64,000 nucleotides of DNA from Paralichthys olivaceus (lineage: Eukaryota; Chordata; Actinopteri; Pleuronectiformes; Paralichthyidae), in the NCBI RefSeq assembly GCF_024713975.1, contig NC_091103.1, forward strand, positions 6,327,501-6,391,500, read 5' to 3'. This document shows, in pieces, positions 30,903 through 43,828 of the stretch. The number at the start of each line of letters is the position of its first letter. The first letter of the stretch is position 1. The translations under genes and the position numbers were made by a program. A model generated the notes under the pieces. The model was not told the DNA's origin and did not search any database. It saw only the letters and a list, made by a program, of their open reading frames with translations.

Positions 30903-33900
30903 TTAGCCTCTGCGAAGCTCTCTCAGCTCTGCAGCCACTTTGCGCAACTCTGCTTCAATCTCCAGCAGCTCCTGAAGCAAGAAAAACCAACAGATACACT
31001 GTTAATATACAATATGGGTACAAATGAAATACTTACTGGGTACTTAGAAGAGTAAAGAGGGACACAGAACTAAAATGCAATACTTATAATAATATAATTT
31101 AAACAAGATTATGCAAAAACTGCACAACCATGAAACTTAATGGAATGATCCAAAGATCCAAGTAAAAGTCAGGATCTAGTGAATTTACCTGTGGTTTCAT
31201 GAGGGGACTGTTGGGGGCTTGGCGGAGGTATGTGCTCTACTGAGCGCTATAGTAGTGTTTTTTTTTGTTTTGTAGTTTTTATTGTGGTGATGAACAATAC
31301 CGTGTAAATACAGAATTAAAAATACACATTAAAGCAACCTATGATGATTTCAGCTCCACCACAGCACTGAGACACATTTAATAAAGGTTCTGAAAGACAT
31401 TTGTTTAGAAATTGATTCAGGTACATTTTCAGTTGTGGTCTTTCTAGATTTTATGCTTTTTGATTTAATTGATCATAAAATACAACCTGATGGATTAGAA
31501 CTGGGTTGGCGTCTCAGTGCTAAAGTGGTTCAGGACATATGTTAAATACAGGAACAACTGGTAATTATACATGTGAATGGACAAACAAGATGGAGTTCCC
31601 CAAGGCTCAGTCTTCTGTCTTTATCTCTAACTTCTGTTTTTTCTTCCAAGTATTAAAACTAATTTGTTTCAGTGCCCAGTTAATATTTAATTCATCTTTG
31701 GGCTGTAACCAAACCCATCCAAATATTTCAGTATGTTTTGCACTTACATCCCCTTCATCTTCTTCAGCATCACCCTCTTCATCGTCGTCCTCCTCTTGCC
31801 CCTCCTCGTCCTCTCTCACATACTCATCCTCATCTTCTTCATCCTCCCCATTTTCCTCCTCTCCTTCCTCATCTTTGAACCTTTCCCTCTCAAACTGACG
31901 CGTGGCCTCGTCACTGGCTTTCTCCATCACTCTCTTTTGCTGGGGCTCCTTCACCTCTGCTGTCACCTCCTCCTCTCCCTTCTTGACCTCATTCTCTGCT
32001 TTCTCATCAGACTCCCTTTCTCCTTCTCCCTCCTCCTTTTTGCTCTTCTCCTCCGCCGGCATGTCACCAACCCCGTCCTCTTTTTTCCCGTCCTGCGTCT
32101 CTTGCTCCTCTTCCTCATGTACCCTCTTCATCTTCCTCATAAGTTCGTCCAGCTCCTCCTGCTTCTCCTTCCTCTTCTTCTCCTGCTGTGTCTTGCTCTG
32201 GCTGTCCTGCTCTTTGAGAAGCTCCTTCAGCTCCTTCTCCACCTTCTCCTTCTCCACCATCAGTTCCACCTCATTCTTCCTCCTCTCCTCAAACCTCTGC
32301 TTCTCCATGTCTTCAACCGTTTGTCCTTTATTTTCTTTGTCCTCCTCTTCCTTCTTATCCTCCACCTCCTCCTTCTGCTCTGTTTCAGAACCTTTCTGGA
32401 TCTCCCTCTCCTTCACGGCCTCATATCTCTTCTTTTTCAACTCTTTCAGCAGTTCTTTGAGCTCTTCATCATTCTTCTCCTCCTTCACTTTCTTGGTGAT
32501 CTCCTCAGCCAGCAGCTCCTCAAGCTCCTTTGCTCTCTCCTCTTCATCATCCCTCCCTGTGTCATCAATACGGGGCTTCTCCATCATCTTCTCTATGGTG
32601 TCATCTCCCTCTGTCTTGTAATTCTTCTTTTCGCCTGTCTTTTTCACAAGGTTGGCCAGGTCTCTCTCCTCCTTCTTGTCCTCCTCCTCATCCCTCTGCT
32701 CAAAGTTGCTCTCATCGTCAGCCAAGTTGTACTCATAACGCTCGTTCTCCCTCTCGTCCTCATGCTCCTTTTCTCTCTCTGCAACATTCAGATTGCAATA
32801 GTCAGTGCTGTGTTCGCTGTGGTGTTAAAATACAAATGTGTAGATGTGGACATTATTTCTCGACCTCTCTCAAAAAATGTTCTAAACACTTTTACATCAT
32901 TGTAATCTCATGCAAACGAAAGGAAATAACAAGTCAGAGAGTGTGTGTTTGTACCATCATCAGCCAACTTCTGCAGCTCCCTGAGCAGACCCTGATGTCT
33001 TTGCACCTCGGCAAGTTCCTCTGCAGAGAATAACAACACATAAACACACCAACTCATTTAATGTTAGCTCCGGAAATGCGAAATTATTTTGCATTAAAAA
33101 TAAAATTGTCAAAACACGATCACTAGATTGGAATGTTTGGAATTTAACAAATAAGAAAAAAGACAAAAGTATCTGGTGATAGGTGAATTGGAGCAGTACC
33201 ATGTGCTGTTTAATGAAAAGTTATTCACTTGCTTTGTAGAAAAGAAAATACTGTAAATTCCTGTCACTATTTCCCATCACCCTTTCTTGTCTTGCTAGAT
33301 ATCAACATTTCAAAACCATTATTTTTGATTTACACACAGAACAGCAGCAAATCTTCAAGTTTGATGATGTTAATGTTTTTGCAAATGTTACAAAGTTATC
33401 CATTAATGGTAATTAAAGTAAAATGGACTGAATTTAAAGACGTCACCTGTGAGCTGTGGGCCACATGCATGTTGTGACCCGTCCTCATTCAGAGTTTCCT
33501 GAATAATACACTCAACCTGAAGGAACAAAACAAAAAACACACATCATTAGAGGCCTAGTCATTACAAAGTATATACACACATATATATAATGTGCTGAAT
33601 GATATGGGGAATTTAAAATGCTTGTTTCTGACCTTTGCATCATTAAGGGGGGCAGTAACTGGCCGGCTTCCCACTGAGGCACAAAACAAGAGGGTAGACA
33701 GAAGAGAGTCATAAGAAATGTGAGAATATGAATAAAAAACTGTAGCATTTTAGCATGAGCAAAGGCATCACCATCCTATACCCAAAAAAGCACCACGCTA
33801 CTTAGCAGTCGCTTATCCTGCACGGGCGTGGGTGGAGCTGTTCTCTTATTAAGGTTAATCACAGTTATCTTTGCCAAGAAGCTTAACCCTCTTCGCTCTC

Positions 33901-35824
33901 TCTCTCTCTCCAGGATGCAGATATTCCCAAAGGCTTTATCTCACAGGTAGGTTCCCACCTCGGCTAAATCAGTCACCAATCCCTGCCTGCCAGAAGACCA
34001 TTAAAGGGACACTAAGCAGTGCCCTCAGCACCCTATCTCACGGAGATACAGCAGATCTGACAAGCAGCTAAATGTCAGTGTAGATCACAATCTTCATCCA
34101 GCCTGAAGCCCGAGACCTTTTCTTTCTTTGAGCGCAAGGACAACTGTTCAATTACTGCAGCTTCATTTACTCATGAATCTAAATGTCAGGCTGTAACATT
34201 TTCAATCTGCAAAGGTTTTTCTGTCAGAAAGCCATTGAAATGCTGAAGTAAATCCAATTTAAATAGAGACAAATACCTGGAAAATGAATTATAAGTTGTG
34301 TGCACACGTAAACCAACTCATTTCATCTGTTTATGTGCATCATTAAAACACGTTGGTGTTGATTGCTACACATAAAACTCTTTCGAGAGTTTTTATTTCA
34401 AAGAAATTCTGCGTGATCAGCCTGAGAGTACAGAGAGCATTGGGTCCATTTAGTGACAGGACACATGTAGAAGCTGTAAGATTTAATCTAAACCTCGTGT
34501 TCCGTTTCCGCACACAACCAGATCAGCACAGATCAGAATCAATGGGACTAATTGATACCTTCGACCAGTGTGTGTGTGTGAACCCCCCTCACACAGACAC
34601 GTGAGCTGCTGCCTACAGTCTGGTCCTCTAATGCTCTGCAAGTGCATGTGACGAGGAGAGAGAGAGTGAGTGTGCATGAATGCAATACACACTTTCTCTC
34701 TCTCTCTCTCTAAGCTAGGACACCCCAGCCCTATAATTAACATTGTGATGTGGCTCTGGTTTTATTGGCTTTGTCCTGCTGCTGCATGTTCAAACAAACT
34801 ACATGTTAGAAATCAAGAAAAAAAGCATCTGCAGGTTGTAAAATACAAGTTCATGCATGTAGTAAAACATGCAGTCCCATCACATGTGCATGTACTGCAG
34901 GAACTGACAGGTACCTGCACATTAATGACTTTATATGATCAGTTTCTTGTTTTATTTGATGTCAAGCTGCAATTGCAATCATTGACACACCAAGAGTATT
35001 GTATTACCTATAGATGTTGGCTCTGAGGTGATGCTGAGTCGTAGTAATAGCTGTAGTTGCACTAAATGTGAGGTTTGTTTCTTTGTTTGTTGAATAGTCT
35101 GTTTTAAAACCACTGGATGGATTACAATCAGTTTTTTCACTTTCTTTAACATTGGTTGCAGCCCTGGATGAAATGCCCTTCTTAGTATAGTGTAGTATAG
35201 AATAGCCTAATATTTATTATAGTAAGGTGGTAGTTTATAGTACAATATAGTATAGCACAGTGCAGTGTTGTGTAGGGTAGGATAGTGTATTGTATAGTAT
35301 GGTTTGGTAAAGTATAGTATAGTATAATGCAGTGCAGTGTATAGTATATTATGGTATAGGGTGTACAGTAGTATAATATAATGCAGTGTTGCATAGTACA
35401 GTATAGTATAATAATCTATACTGAGTGTTATAGCATAGTGCAGTGCAGTATAGGATGCCACAGTATATGCTACAGTGTAGTATAGTGTAGGATAAGTGTA
35501 TATAGTATATAGTACAGTGCTGTATAATGCAGTTTAGTGCAGTATAATAATCTGTACTGAGTGTTATTCTTGTTGCCTTGGTCTCCAGCTCCAGGAACAG
35601 TTGAGTGTTCAGCTCTATGTAGATGAAGTGCTGCCGCTGCACAATAACACTGCACCCAGTACACACCACATCCCAACAGAGGACCCTCTCCTCCTCTCCT
35701 CCTCACACCCCCTCACCCCTCAGGTACCCTCACCCATCCCCTCAGTAACGTGCTGTTCACAGCACCGTGCAGCACGCACACACGTGAGCGTTCCGCTTAC
35801 CTGTGCGGAGCTCTGTGTTGTAGT

Positions 35825-35919
<95 letters not shown>

Positions 35920-36095
35920 GAGAGGTGGACGCACAACAAAATTATGTAACAGCGCTTTGGTTCAGTATTAGAAAGGATTTCAGTTTCTTGTTCACTGACA
36001 CCTGAACGCTGCATTGTCTTTATCATCATGTGTTTTCAACAGCAGGCTGCTACACACTCATATGCACATATATACATTAATAAATAACAGCTACA

Positions 36096-36127
<32 letters not shown>

Positions 36128-36155
36128 ATTTGTCTCGTCAATGCGCCCAAAATAA

Positions 36156-36187
<32 letters not shown>

Positions 36188-36280
36188 GTTTCCCCCGCTG
36201 CAGTTGAAAGATGATGAATGTGGAGAACACTCACCTCCGACCACAGCCCAGACAAACACTGCGGTTATCAGAAACCCCAT
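30903..36280 (-). CDS. chga: Chromogranin A
   Basis: Six coding exons on the minus strand: 36235-36280, 33633-33673, 33447-33516, 32955-33020, 31748-32778 and 30903-30971, giving 440 aa in a single phase-consistent frame. The first exon encodes a signal peptide (MGFLITAVFVWAVVG). The second gives RPVTAPLNDAK, like the granin N-terminus. The third holds two cysteines 15 residues apart, matching the granin disulfide loop. The fourth reads RHQGLLRELQKLADD, like RHQNLLKELQDLA in mammals. The large exon is a glutamate/lysine-rich, dibasic-studded region. The last exon, ELLEIEAELRKVAAELRELRRG, is the conserved CHGA C-terminus. The protein is a soluble, calcium-binding constituent of dense-core secretory granules and a peptide prohormone. 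Its convergent neighbour is ITPK1, as in human. Confidence 0.93.
35163..35560. repeat. Degenerate TATAG minisatellite in chga intron 1
   Basis: About 400 bp of tatag, gtatag and gtgcagt words is seen. A longer unit, taataatct(a/g)tactgagtgttat, occurs twice (about 35408 and 35546). The minus-strand open frames across it are tyrosine/threonine/leucine low-complexity strings. Confidence 0.85.
35828..35917. repeat. (CA)n microsatellite in chga intron 1
   Basis: A perfect CA array of about 44 units. Confidence 0.92.
36099..36183. repeat. (GT)n / (CA)n inverted pair close to chga exon 1
   Basis: A GT run (36099-36127) and a CA run (36157-36183) face each other across about 30 bp. They lie about 50 bp inside intron 1 from the splice donor of the signal-peptide exon. 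Confidence 0.88.
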
Positions 36281-36559
36281 AAGATCCGAGCTGCGAGGCT
36301 CCTGCAGGAGATGATAACCTTGAAATAACGGAGCTGGAGCTTCTTCACACACACACCCGCCGAGGGAGGTGGAGCCAATCAGTGTGTGTGTGTGTGTGTG
36401 TATGTGCAGACTAATGACCACTGACCAGTTAGTTGGAGGGTTCTGTTATGTTTAAGGTTAACAGGAAGTGCATGGTTCAGATTAAGGTAGGCTAATCTCC
36501 AGGTAATGAATGCAAGTCTATGCAATGTACACTAAAGTGACCTGTGTGTGTGTGTGTGT

Positions 36560-36735
36560 GTGTGATCTAGGTATGCTCATGTTGTGAGGACATAAATCTG
36601 TCACACTATGGGGACAAAAAAACGTCCCCAGAATCTAAATAATTAAATCTTAAGGTGAGGACACATTTCAATGTGAGGTTAGAGTAACAGTTAGGGTTAG
36701 TCAAATAGTAGGTATGGTTAAAGTTAGAATATGTT
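36560..36735. repeat. GAGGACA/TTAGGG-type dispersed repeat
   Basis: The words gttgtgaggacat, tatggggac, ggtgaggacac, gttagggttag and ggttaaagttagaat occur together. The combination is the same as at 24231-24818 but with only a few TTAGG units. Confidence 0.6.
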
Positions 36736-37467
36736 TCCAGAAAATGAATTTAATGTTCTCTGAAATCATGAAGACATGACCGCGTGTCTGTGTGTTTGTA
36801 TTCACATGCTTCACTGTCAGAGTGGACTGAGGTGTTAGGGCTTCAAGCTCTCTTCTTCCCACAATCCTCTGCTGTCCACTAGGTGTGGACAGTTCAGGAC
36901 AGCACCCACAGGGCACCACGTGTTTACACAACGTTGTCATCTAGAGATGTTCTCATTAAAATGATTTCACCAAAGGAAATCAAACGGTTTAATTAAAACT
37001 AGGTTCTCCCACAAGAACCATTTAATTTGTTTGGTGTTGCTGAGTCATCTGTTTTGGACCAGCAACAGTAATGGAGGTGGAAGTCAGAATAATTTTAATA
37101 TTTTAATGGATAATAAACCAATAATTGTTTGCATGGGTTTTAATGGAATCTCTTTAGTTTTATTGAAAAACATGAATTTATAAATTCTGCTGTCAACCCT
37201 TGCTTGGAGAAGAGCAGCAGCTTTCTGATGAAATGTACCTGATCAGACTCCAGGTTCTTATTTGATGCTATAACCAGAGATAATGATCACAACAGTCTCA
37301 TACAGTTAAGGATGTGTGTTCCTGCTCTTTATCCCAGTTTCCCTCATGTCTCTCCTGTGGCTTCGTCCTCATCAGGACAGTGCACTTGGCCTGAGAATTA
37401 AGGTGCTTAAAAGCTCCTGTGCCAGAATCTGTAGGGAGCACCTCCCAGCAGGAGAACCCAGCTGGTT

Positions 37468-37600
37468 ACCTCCACCAAGCAGGTTATGTTGTTATTGCTG
37501 TTTCTCCATCTGCCTGTTGGCCGGATTAAACAAAAACTACTAAAACGATTTACTTACCATTTAACATCATGTCATCTCACACAAGAAGGAATTTAAGTAA
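37468..37600. repeat. 'TTACCTCCACCAAG' teleost repeat
   Basis: Begins ttacctccaccaagcaggtt and continues into attaaacaaaaactactaaaacg. It appears to be the reverse-oriented relative of the 46443-46709 element, which ends cctccttggtggaggtaat. Confidence 0.6.
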
Positions 37601-37844
37601 TTCTTCTGTTTACGGACACATTTGTAACTGTATTCTTTTTATTAGGAAGTCGTTGCAGACATTATCACCGTCCCAACCTACTGGTTAAATATTTTCACTT
37701 TTTAACAGCTGGTAATGCAACAGACATTAACAACCATGTACTTAATATCACCTCCAGGAGACAATAAATATTCTATTTTGCAGCGTCTCCCCCATATTCA
37801 CTCATTTCTGCATTTCTCTCAAGGTCACACTGTCATCAAGGTCC

Positions 37845-37880
<36 letters not shown>

Positions 37881-38224
37881 CTTGACAAATCTAGTCATGG
37901 ATTCACACACATTCAGGCTTCCAGTCACAATTTTGTAGCAATTGACAAAATATGACAAACATATTTACAGTGACAGTAAACTGCTCGACTGAGGTCTGAT
38001 CCAATCATCTCAAAACACTGGTGGACTCAATTCATTCAATTTAAAATGTCCGAGATTATTCACAACCTGTAAATGGACAACAAAGTCTAGTGAAGATTTC
38101 CTTATGTGTATTTGTCACATGTGGACTTTCTGTCTCAGGTGATTTGATGGTGTTGGACGTGAATTGACACCTCGGGTGTTTGAAGCTGACGCCCGGGGGT
38201 TAGAACTCTCCGCTTGCAGTCATG

Positions 38225-41200
38225 TCATCTAGTCTTCAGAGCTGGCCTGGGTGGTCGATTGTGCTGGTTGGGTCCAATGTATTTCAGTGCGGAGTACGTT
38301 GGCTTCTCAATCACTTCTAGACCCAGATAAGGCTGCAGGGCACGGGGCACACGCACTGTTCCCTCCTGAGGAGATAGAGCCAAGTGAAAAATATTTAACA
38401 GTTTTAAAAATGAACTCTTAACATCAAAATAAAAGACGATTGTTCATCAGACCAAAATCTAAATTGTGAGGATCTTCTCTCCTTCTTTGTCTTACACTAT
38501 AGTAAACAAATATTTATGAATGTTGGACATTCTGATGTATATCCCAAACAAATAAAATAAATATTGATAAAACAATTATCTGATTAAGAGAGACACATTC
38601 AGGTTTCTAAAGCTTTACATGCTCTAATGTTTCAACAATGCATCACTTTCCTCATACTGTCAATTTGATAAAGAAAACAATCATTAGCAGTGCTTCTAGT
38701 TTATTTCAACAAAGCATATTAAAATGCTTTATATTTTATTCAAAATATTTTTAGGTGGCAACTCTAAATAACTCAGCTCTTGATGGTCTCGGTCCTACGC
38801 CTGAAATCTGATTGATTGAACTAACAACAACAATCACTAGGGGGAGCACCATCAACACCACACATGGCACACACTGAGGAACACACAGAGAGGAAGCAGG
38901 ATGAGTTCATGCTGTATTATTGTGATGATAATTTACATATATTCTGACTAGAATTATCACCCTGCTGTTGTAGGCCTCTGCCAACTAATGCAGTTTCAGT
39001 CCCCTGCAGGTGATCCTGACATATTGCAGTCACAATAGTCAAGGATTCACATTGACCTCATTGCTGAACAGAACATTCATATCTGGTGTTTACTACTGGA
39101 GCCTTTAAATGAAAGTTCAAAGAACTACCAGGTCATCATTTTACTGCATGGTGCCACTTTTTCAGAACAAGGTGAAGTTTGTTTTGTCGTCTTACTTTGG
39201 TCTGATGCGTCTCCAGGATCGCAATGATGGTTCGAGGGATGGCACATGCTGTAGCATTCACCTACGGATGTAAAAACACAAACACATTATGGAAACATAG
39301 TTACTATTATTAAACAGCAGTGGAGCCTCTCCTGCAGGCTTACTGTGTGGGCGTACTGCAGGCTGCCATCCTCTCTCTCATACAGGATGTTGAGGCGTCT
39401 GCTCTGGTAGTCTGTGCAGTTGGATGCGCTGGAAATCTAATATAAAGACAAGAAATCAGAATCATCCTAATAAACTTCTCTGTAATCCAATATACAACTG
39501 TAGTATCTGTGCAAATTAGGCCTCAATTGACAATATTGACAATTGAGGCCTAATTTGGAAGGTTTGAGAAAGTTTCTGTACCCCTACGTTCACTTCTGGG
39601 TGACCCCTCCTCATAAAGGTGCTTCACATCACCTCTTTTTGCTGTACATGATCATTTTGGTCGTACAAATTTCCATATTTTAGGGTAGCGTGCCTCACTT
39701 CCAACTGAACAGCTCATTTCAGGAATGTTATTGTGGCAGTGCTCCCGCTATAACCTGATAACATGGGTGCCAAAATGAAACGCAAGACATTCAAGACACT
39801 CACACATCTAGTGTCTTAAATATGTGGGTACAAATCTTATCTTCTATAAAGTTGCATAGGGAGAAATAATATATTAATACATCCTGTCTGTTTTAAAGTG
39901 GCAAAAGTCAAGTTTAACTTTATTTGTAGGAATGACAGTGTGAGGGCTTACTTTGTGTGTCTGAGTGAACTTCAGATTTAAAGAGCTGTGGCTGAAAGGG
40001 GAGTGAGTAACTAAAGACTCTTCAGACTGAAGGCAGGTTTGTGTGTCTGTTCATGAAGATCTATGCACAAATCAGCCCCTTCACATCCAGAATATCATGA
40101 TCAGCAGGTTATCAGATGAAGTTCAGTTATCATTTTCCATATGTGGCTCATGATTTAGCAATTGGGACAGTGAGTACTGTAGGTATCAGTGAAATGATGG
40201 GGCCCACCTCTCCATAACTGTTCCTCCCTGGCATCCAGGCTTCTATGTCATACTTCCTGCAAGCAGGGGGACCCAGTTCCTGTGTGGGCATGTCCAGCAC
40301 TCTGAGGGAAAACACATCAACTTACAGCTCAAAATCAAGCTAGAACTCACATAATGTACTCCACTGTTAAACTTGTATGTAAATGTAAACTGATGAATAA
40401 AATAATAGGATTACTGAGATTGTTTGAGAGTGTGTACTGACCTGTAGTGTAACTCCAGTGCAGAGAACATCTCTTTCTGCAAGGAGACAAACTCACCCAG
40501 CAGCTGAGCGCTCTCCTCTCCTGTCTCATCTGCTGTCACTCCAAACATCTCTACCTGAGCACACAAAACATTCTAAGTTCAAATCACTGAGTTAAAATCA
40601 AAAGTGTCCTGTGTCTGTCTCGATGTGTAACTGTCCTTTCGACCTTGTTGAAGTGATGAACTCTGTAGAGGCCCCACGTCTCTCTGCCGGTGTCGGTCTC
40701 TGCTCTGTAGCAGGTGCTGCTGCACACAGACCTGCAGTGACAGATGACAGCTCCTGTCAGCTGCACTTACTTTAATATTAACACAGATCCACTGCAAACT
40801 ATGAGTGAAGCTGCTCCTTACCTGACAGGCAGGTCCTTCCAGTTTACTGCATGATCCATGAAATAGCCTGAGGATGAGAGACTCTTGTCAGGTTATCACA
40901 CACTACAAATTGATGCATGTCTGTTTGGCTTAAACAACAAACAAACATTTGACTATGACTGTAAAGCACAGATTTAAACATGTTCTGCACATCAATACTG
41001 GTTCTGATATCTAGCCTCACTGCAAAGTCCTATTAACTACTACCTCCCTTAGTTTACTTTATTCTCAAAGGCTTTTATCAGCTTTCTCTTAGTTAAACTT
41101 GACTTTTTCAGTATTGCAAGAGCATTGTGTGAAAACAGAGATAATATTTGATGAGAATAGTTGGAATCATAAATTGATGGATTACATAAATTTAGATTCA

Positions 41201-43005
41201 ATAAGAATAATGCAGAAACACATTTATTAAAATCCTGAAGGTGTCAAGACTAAAATCTCATTAAAAGATCAGTCACAATAACTATGGGATTACAACATCA
41301 TCGGAACCAGTAAAAAACACATGCAAGATGAACAACTTGTGCATTGAACTCATCACATACTCTTGTATGTGCACCCATTACCACCAGAGATTGAATCAAG
41401 CAGAGAAACACTGCTGGTCATTCATTGTTACAAGTAAACATCATTGTGATTGCAGCACTCGCAGCAGTGCATTAACAATGAAGAGCTGAGTTCAGTTTCA
41501 CCTGCTGTCCCGACCTCTCCAGTCCCAGCCAGGTTGAGATCCGCGAACCGAGCCGGGTCCAGGGAGTAGACCTGAGAGCGGTGAGCGTTGGGCTGCATCC
41601 CACAACCCTCCTGGAGTAGGGAACAGAGACATGAGTTATTGGCTTGAAGATACATTAAACTTTTGATGATTAGTGTCTGAACATTTAATTCACATTTTTA
41701 GATTAGATCTCATGTTATCTTTTATCAAGTAAAATGTGTTCAGAGTTCTTCTACTCACAAACACTGCCCCCTTCAGGACATCAGGTACAACCATGGGAAT
41801 GAAGCCCTGCAGTCAAAAGGAACAGTCAAGCTTGGCTCTTCAATATGTAACCAACAGACACACGATATGCAAAAAGTCCCGACATGTGTTTACCCGTCGC
41901 TGCAGTGTGTCGAGGGCAAAGTTTTGGAGTGCGGTCTGAAGTCTGGCTCCTGCTCCCCTCAGATAATAGGACCTGTGGCCTGAAACGTGAGCTAGATGCC
42001 TGCAGGAGAATAAACAAACAGAAAATCAAAACATCATCATCATCATCATATCAATGACAGTAAACTAAATAGCAGCCAGAGGATTACATTTTACAGTATC
42101 TATTTCAATCATATCAACTAAAGATTTAAAGTATCTGATGACAAAGAACAGCTGTCCTCACCTCTGCCTGATGAGACCCAACTCCTCACCCAGTTCTACG
42201 TGGCCCCTTGGCTTGAAGTCAAATGCTACAGCAAAGAGTGAAACGATTTTATCCATAACTTTTTAAAAATCCATTCACCAAAACATCTCTAGCAGCTCTG
42301 ATCACATCACTCACCAGGTTTCTGTCCGACCAGCTCCACCACACTCGCCTGGCTCTCATCTCCAACTGGCTGGAAAATGGAAAGGAGACTTTATAGAAAA
42401 TCTCTCCCCAGATGCTCTGGACAAAGTGTGTGAGAGAGTGTGTGTGTGGTGTGTGTGTGTGGTGTGTGTGTGTGTGTGTGCTAACCACATCAGGGTGCGT
42501 TGTGTTGGGCAATCTGAGCGCTCGGCTGTAGTGCTCCTGATCCAGCTCTGTCTCTGCAGGGTAGAGCTCATTCAGCCTGTTGCGAATCTCTCGACCTTTC
42601 TGCAGAGCCTGGGTGTACTCCTGAAGCTACAGATTAACAAAAAAAGAAAGAAAATGAGTCACCAAGATTTAATCAGTAGATAAAAAAAGAGATGAAGCTC
42701 GAAGGTTGGAACTTACATTGGCAAGAGCTTTCTTGTCATTCTTGTTCTGGAGAGAAAAAAGGATCGAGTAAAGTAACAATTTGGGGATTAGAGAAAATAT
42801 ATTAATATATTTTTGTATTTATAATGTTATAAACAACCAACACAGCATGTTTTTAAAAACTGGTGATGATGACCCACTGCTGTAAAAACCTTAACTGACC
42901 ACTAGAGCTCTGACGGTGACACCGATGTGACTCTTCAGCTTCTCCAGCTCAGAGATCTCTGTCCTCACAGCCTGCAGCTCCTGCCACACACATACCTGTA
43001 ATATG

Positions 43006-43062
<57 letters not shown>

Positions 43063-43824
43063 AGACACACACACACACACACAAGTGGGAGAATCCAGTA
43101 AAACAGTGGACATGAAACTAAAAAAGTATTTCAGTTTACACATTTAACTTTCCATGTTTCCTTGTGTTGCCCTTGTTTGATTGCATAGGTCCATTAAATA
43201 TTGAGTCATCCTCAATGACACAGAATCATTAATTAACACTATTATGAAGGAATTTGCTGTTAGCAGCAAATTACATAGTAAACATAGTATAAATAGTATA
43301 AAACAATATAAACTGAACATATCTCTATATCTAGACCTCAAGTGCAAGGACATGAAGTTGGACTTCTTATTATATAATGTAAGGGGACATCTTGTGACTG
43401 AATTTTATTAGATCTGAACATGAGAGTTTACTTTGATTACTCCTCTTACTCTTCTTCACACACACATGGAGAAGACTTCAACAGATTCGGCTGCAGTCTC
43501 CGCAAACATGTCGGTGACAGAAGATGGAGCTGTAGGTTCAACACTTACGATCTTCCTGACATCGTCCGGCTGCAGGTCGCCCTTCCTGTTCTCCACATTC
43601 GCGATGACTTTGTCGGTCTCCTCACACACCTGCCTCATGTCCAGCTCCGGCTTGTCGCTGTAGCCTTCACGGACATGGTCGTACAGGCTGCTCCGGCCCC
43701 CGTGACAGAGGCGCTGCGGGACGAACACGCGTGTCCTCCGCCCCGCACCCCGTCTACACACCGGCTTCAGCCCGGTGAGTGCGGCGCCTCCAGCTCTCAC
43801 CACCACACCGATGCACGCCGCCAT
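38225..43824 (-). CDS. sars2: Mitochondrial seryl-tRNA synthetase
   Basis: Sixteen coding exons on the minus strand, all in phase: 43549-43824, 42900-42995, 42717-42746, 42486-42626, 42315-42369, 42162-42225, 41894-41999, 41759-41806, 41502-41610, 40822-40867, 40644-40731, 40442-40554, 40208-40301, 39344-39436, 39196-39261 and 38225-38365. The product is 521 aa, close to the mammalian length. The N-terminus is arginine-rich and lacks acidic residues for about 40 residues, as in a mitochondrial presequence. Class II synthetase signatures are present: [24 protein letters not shown], motif 2 [21 protein letters not shown], and motif 3 [16 protein letters not shown]. It charges mitochondrial tRNA-Ser in the matrix. 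The donor after exon 11 (GTCGAA) is weak but keeps frame and family sequence. An in-frame ATG 18 codons upstream is less likely to be the start. Confidence 0.95.
43010..43082. repeat. (CA)n microsatellite beside sars2 exon 2
   Basis: A CA array with a few CAGA interruptions lies within 20 bp of the exon 2 acceptor side. On the transcript it reads as GU repeats just upstream of the 3' splice site. Confidence 0.9.
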
Positions 43825-43828
43825 GTTT
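43816..43828 (-). promoter_or_regulatory. YY1-type element over the sars2 start codon
   Basis: The minus strand reads AAACATGGCGGCG, a close match to the YY1 consensus (AANATGGCGGC). This is known in TATA-less housekeeping and mitochondrial protein genes, where it often overlaps the initiator ATG. Confidence 0.5.

Larger units (their letters stand above)
36281..38224. other. chga upstream region and sars2 downstream region
   Basis: No further gene was seen between chga and sars2, which are in tandem on the minus strand. An inverted CCAAT box (36372-36377, agccaatcag on the plus strand) lies about 95 bp upstream of the chga ATG and is a plausible promoter element. The rest holds repeats at 36560-36735 and 37468-37600, two GT runs (36541-36563 and 37849-37879) and unique AT-rich DNA. 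Minus-strand AATAAA words occur (for example near 37638) that could end the sars2 transcript. Confidence 0.5.

Noticed and set aside
31733-32905. Long plus-strand open frames (390 and 239 codons) opposite chga
   Set aside because: They are antisense shadows of the GAG/AAG-rich chga exon, giving leucine/phenylalanine- and serine-rich strings. They have no splice context or family similarity.
35182-35706. Minus-strand Tyr/Thr/Leu-rich frames
   Set aside because: Translations of the TATAG minisatellite in chga intron 1.
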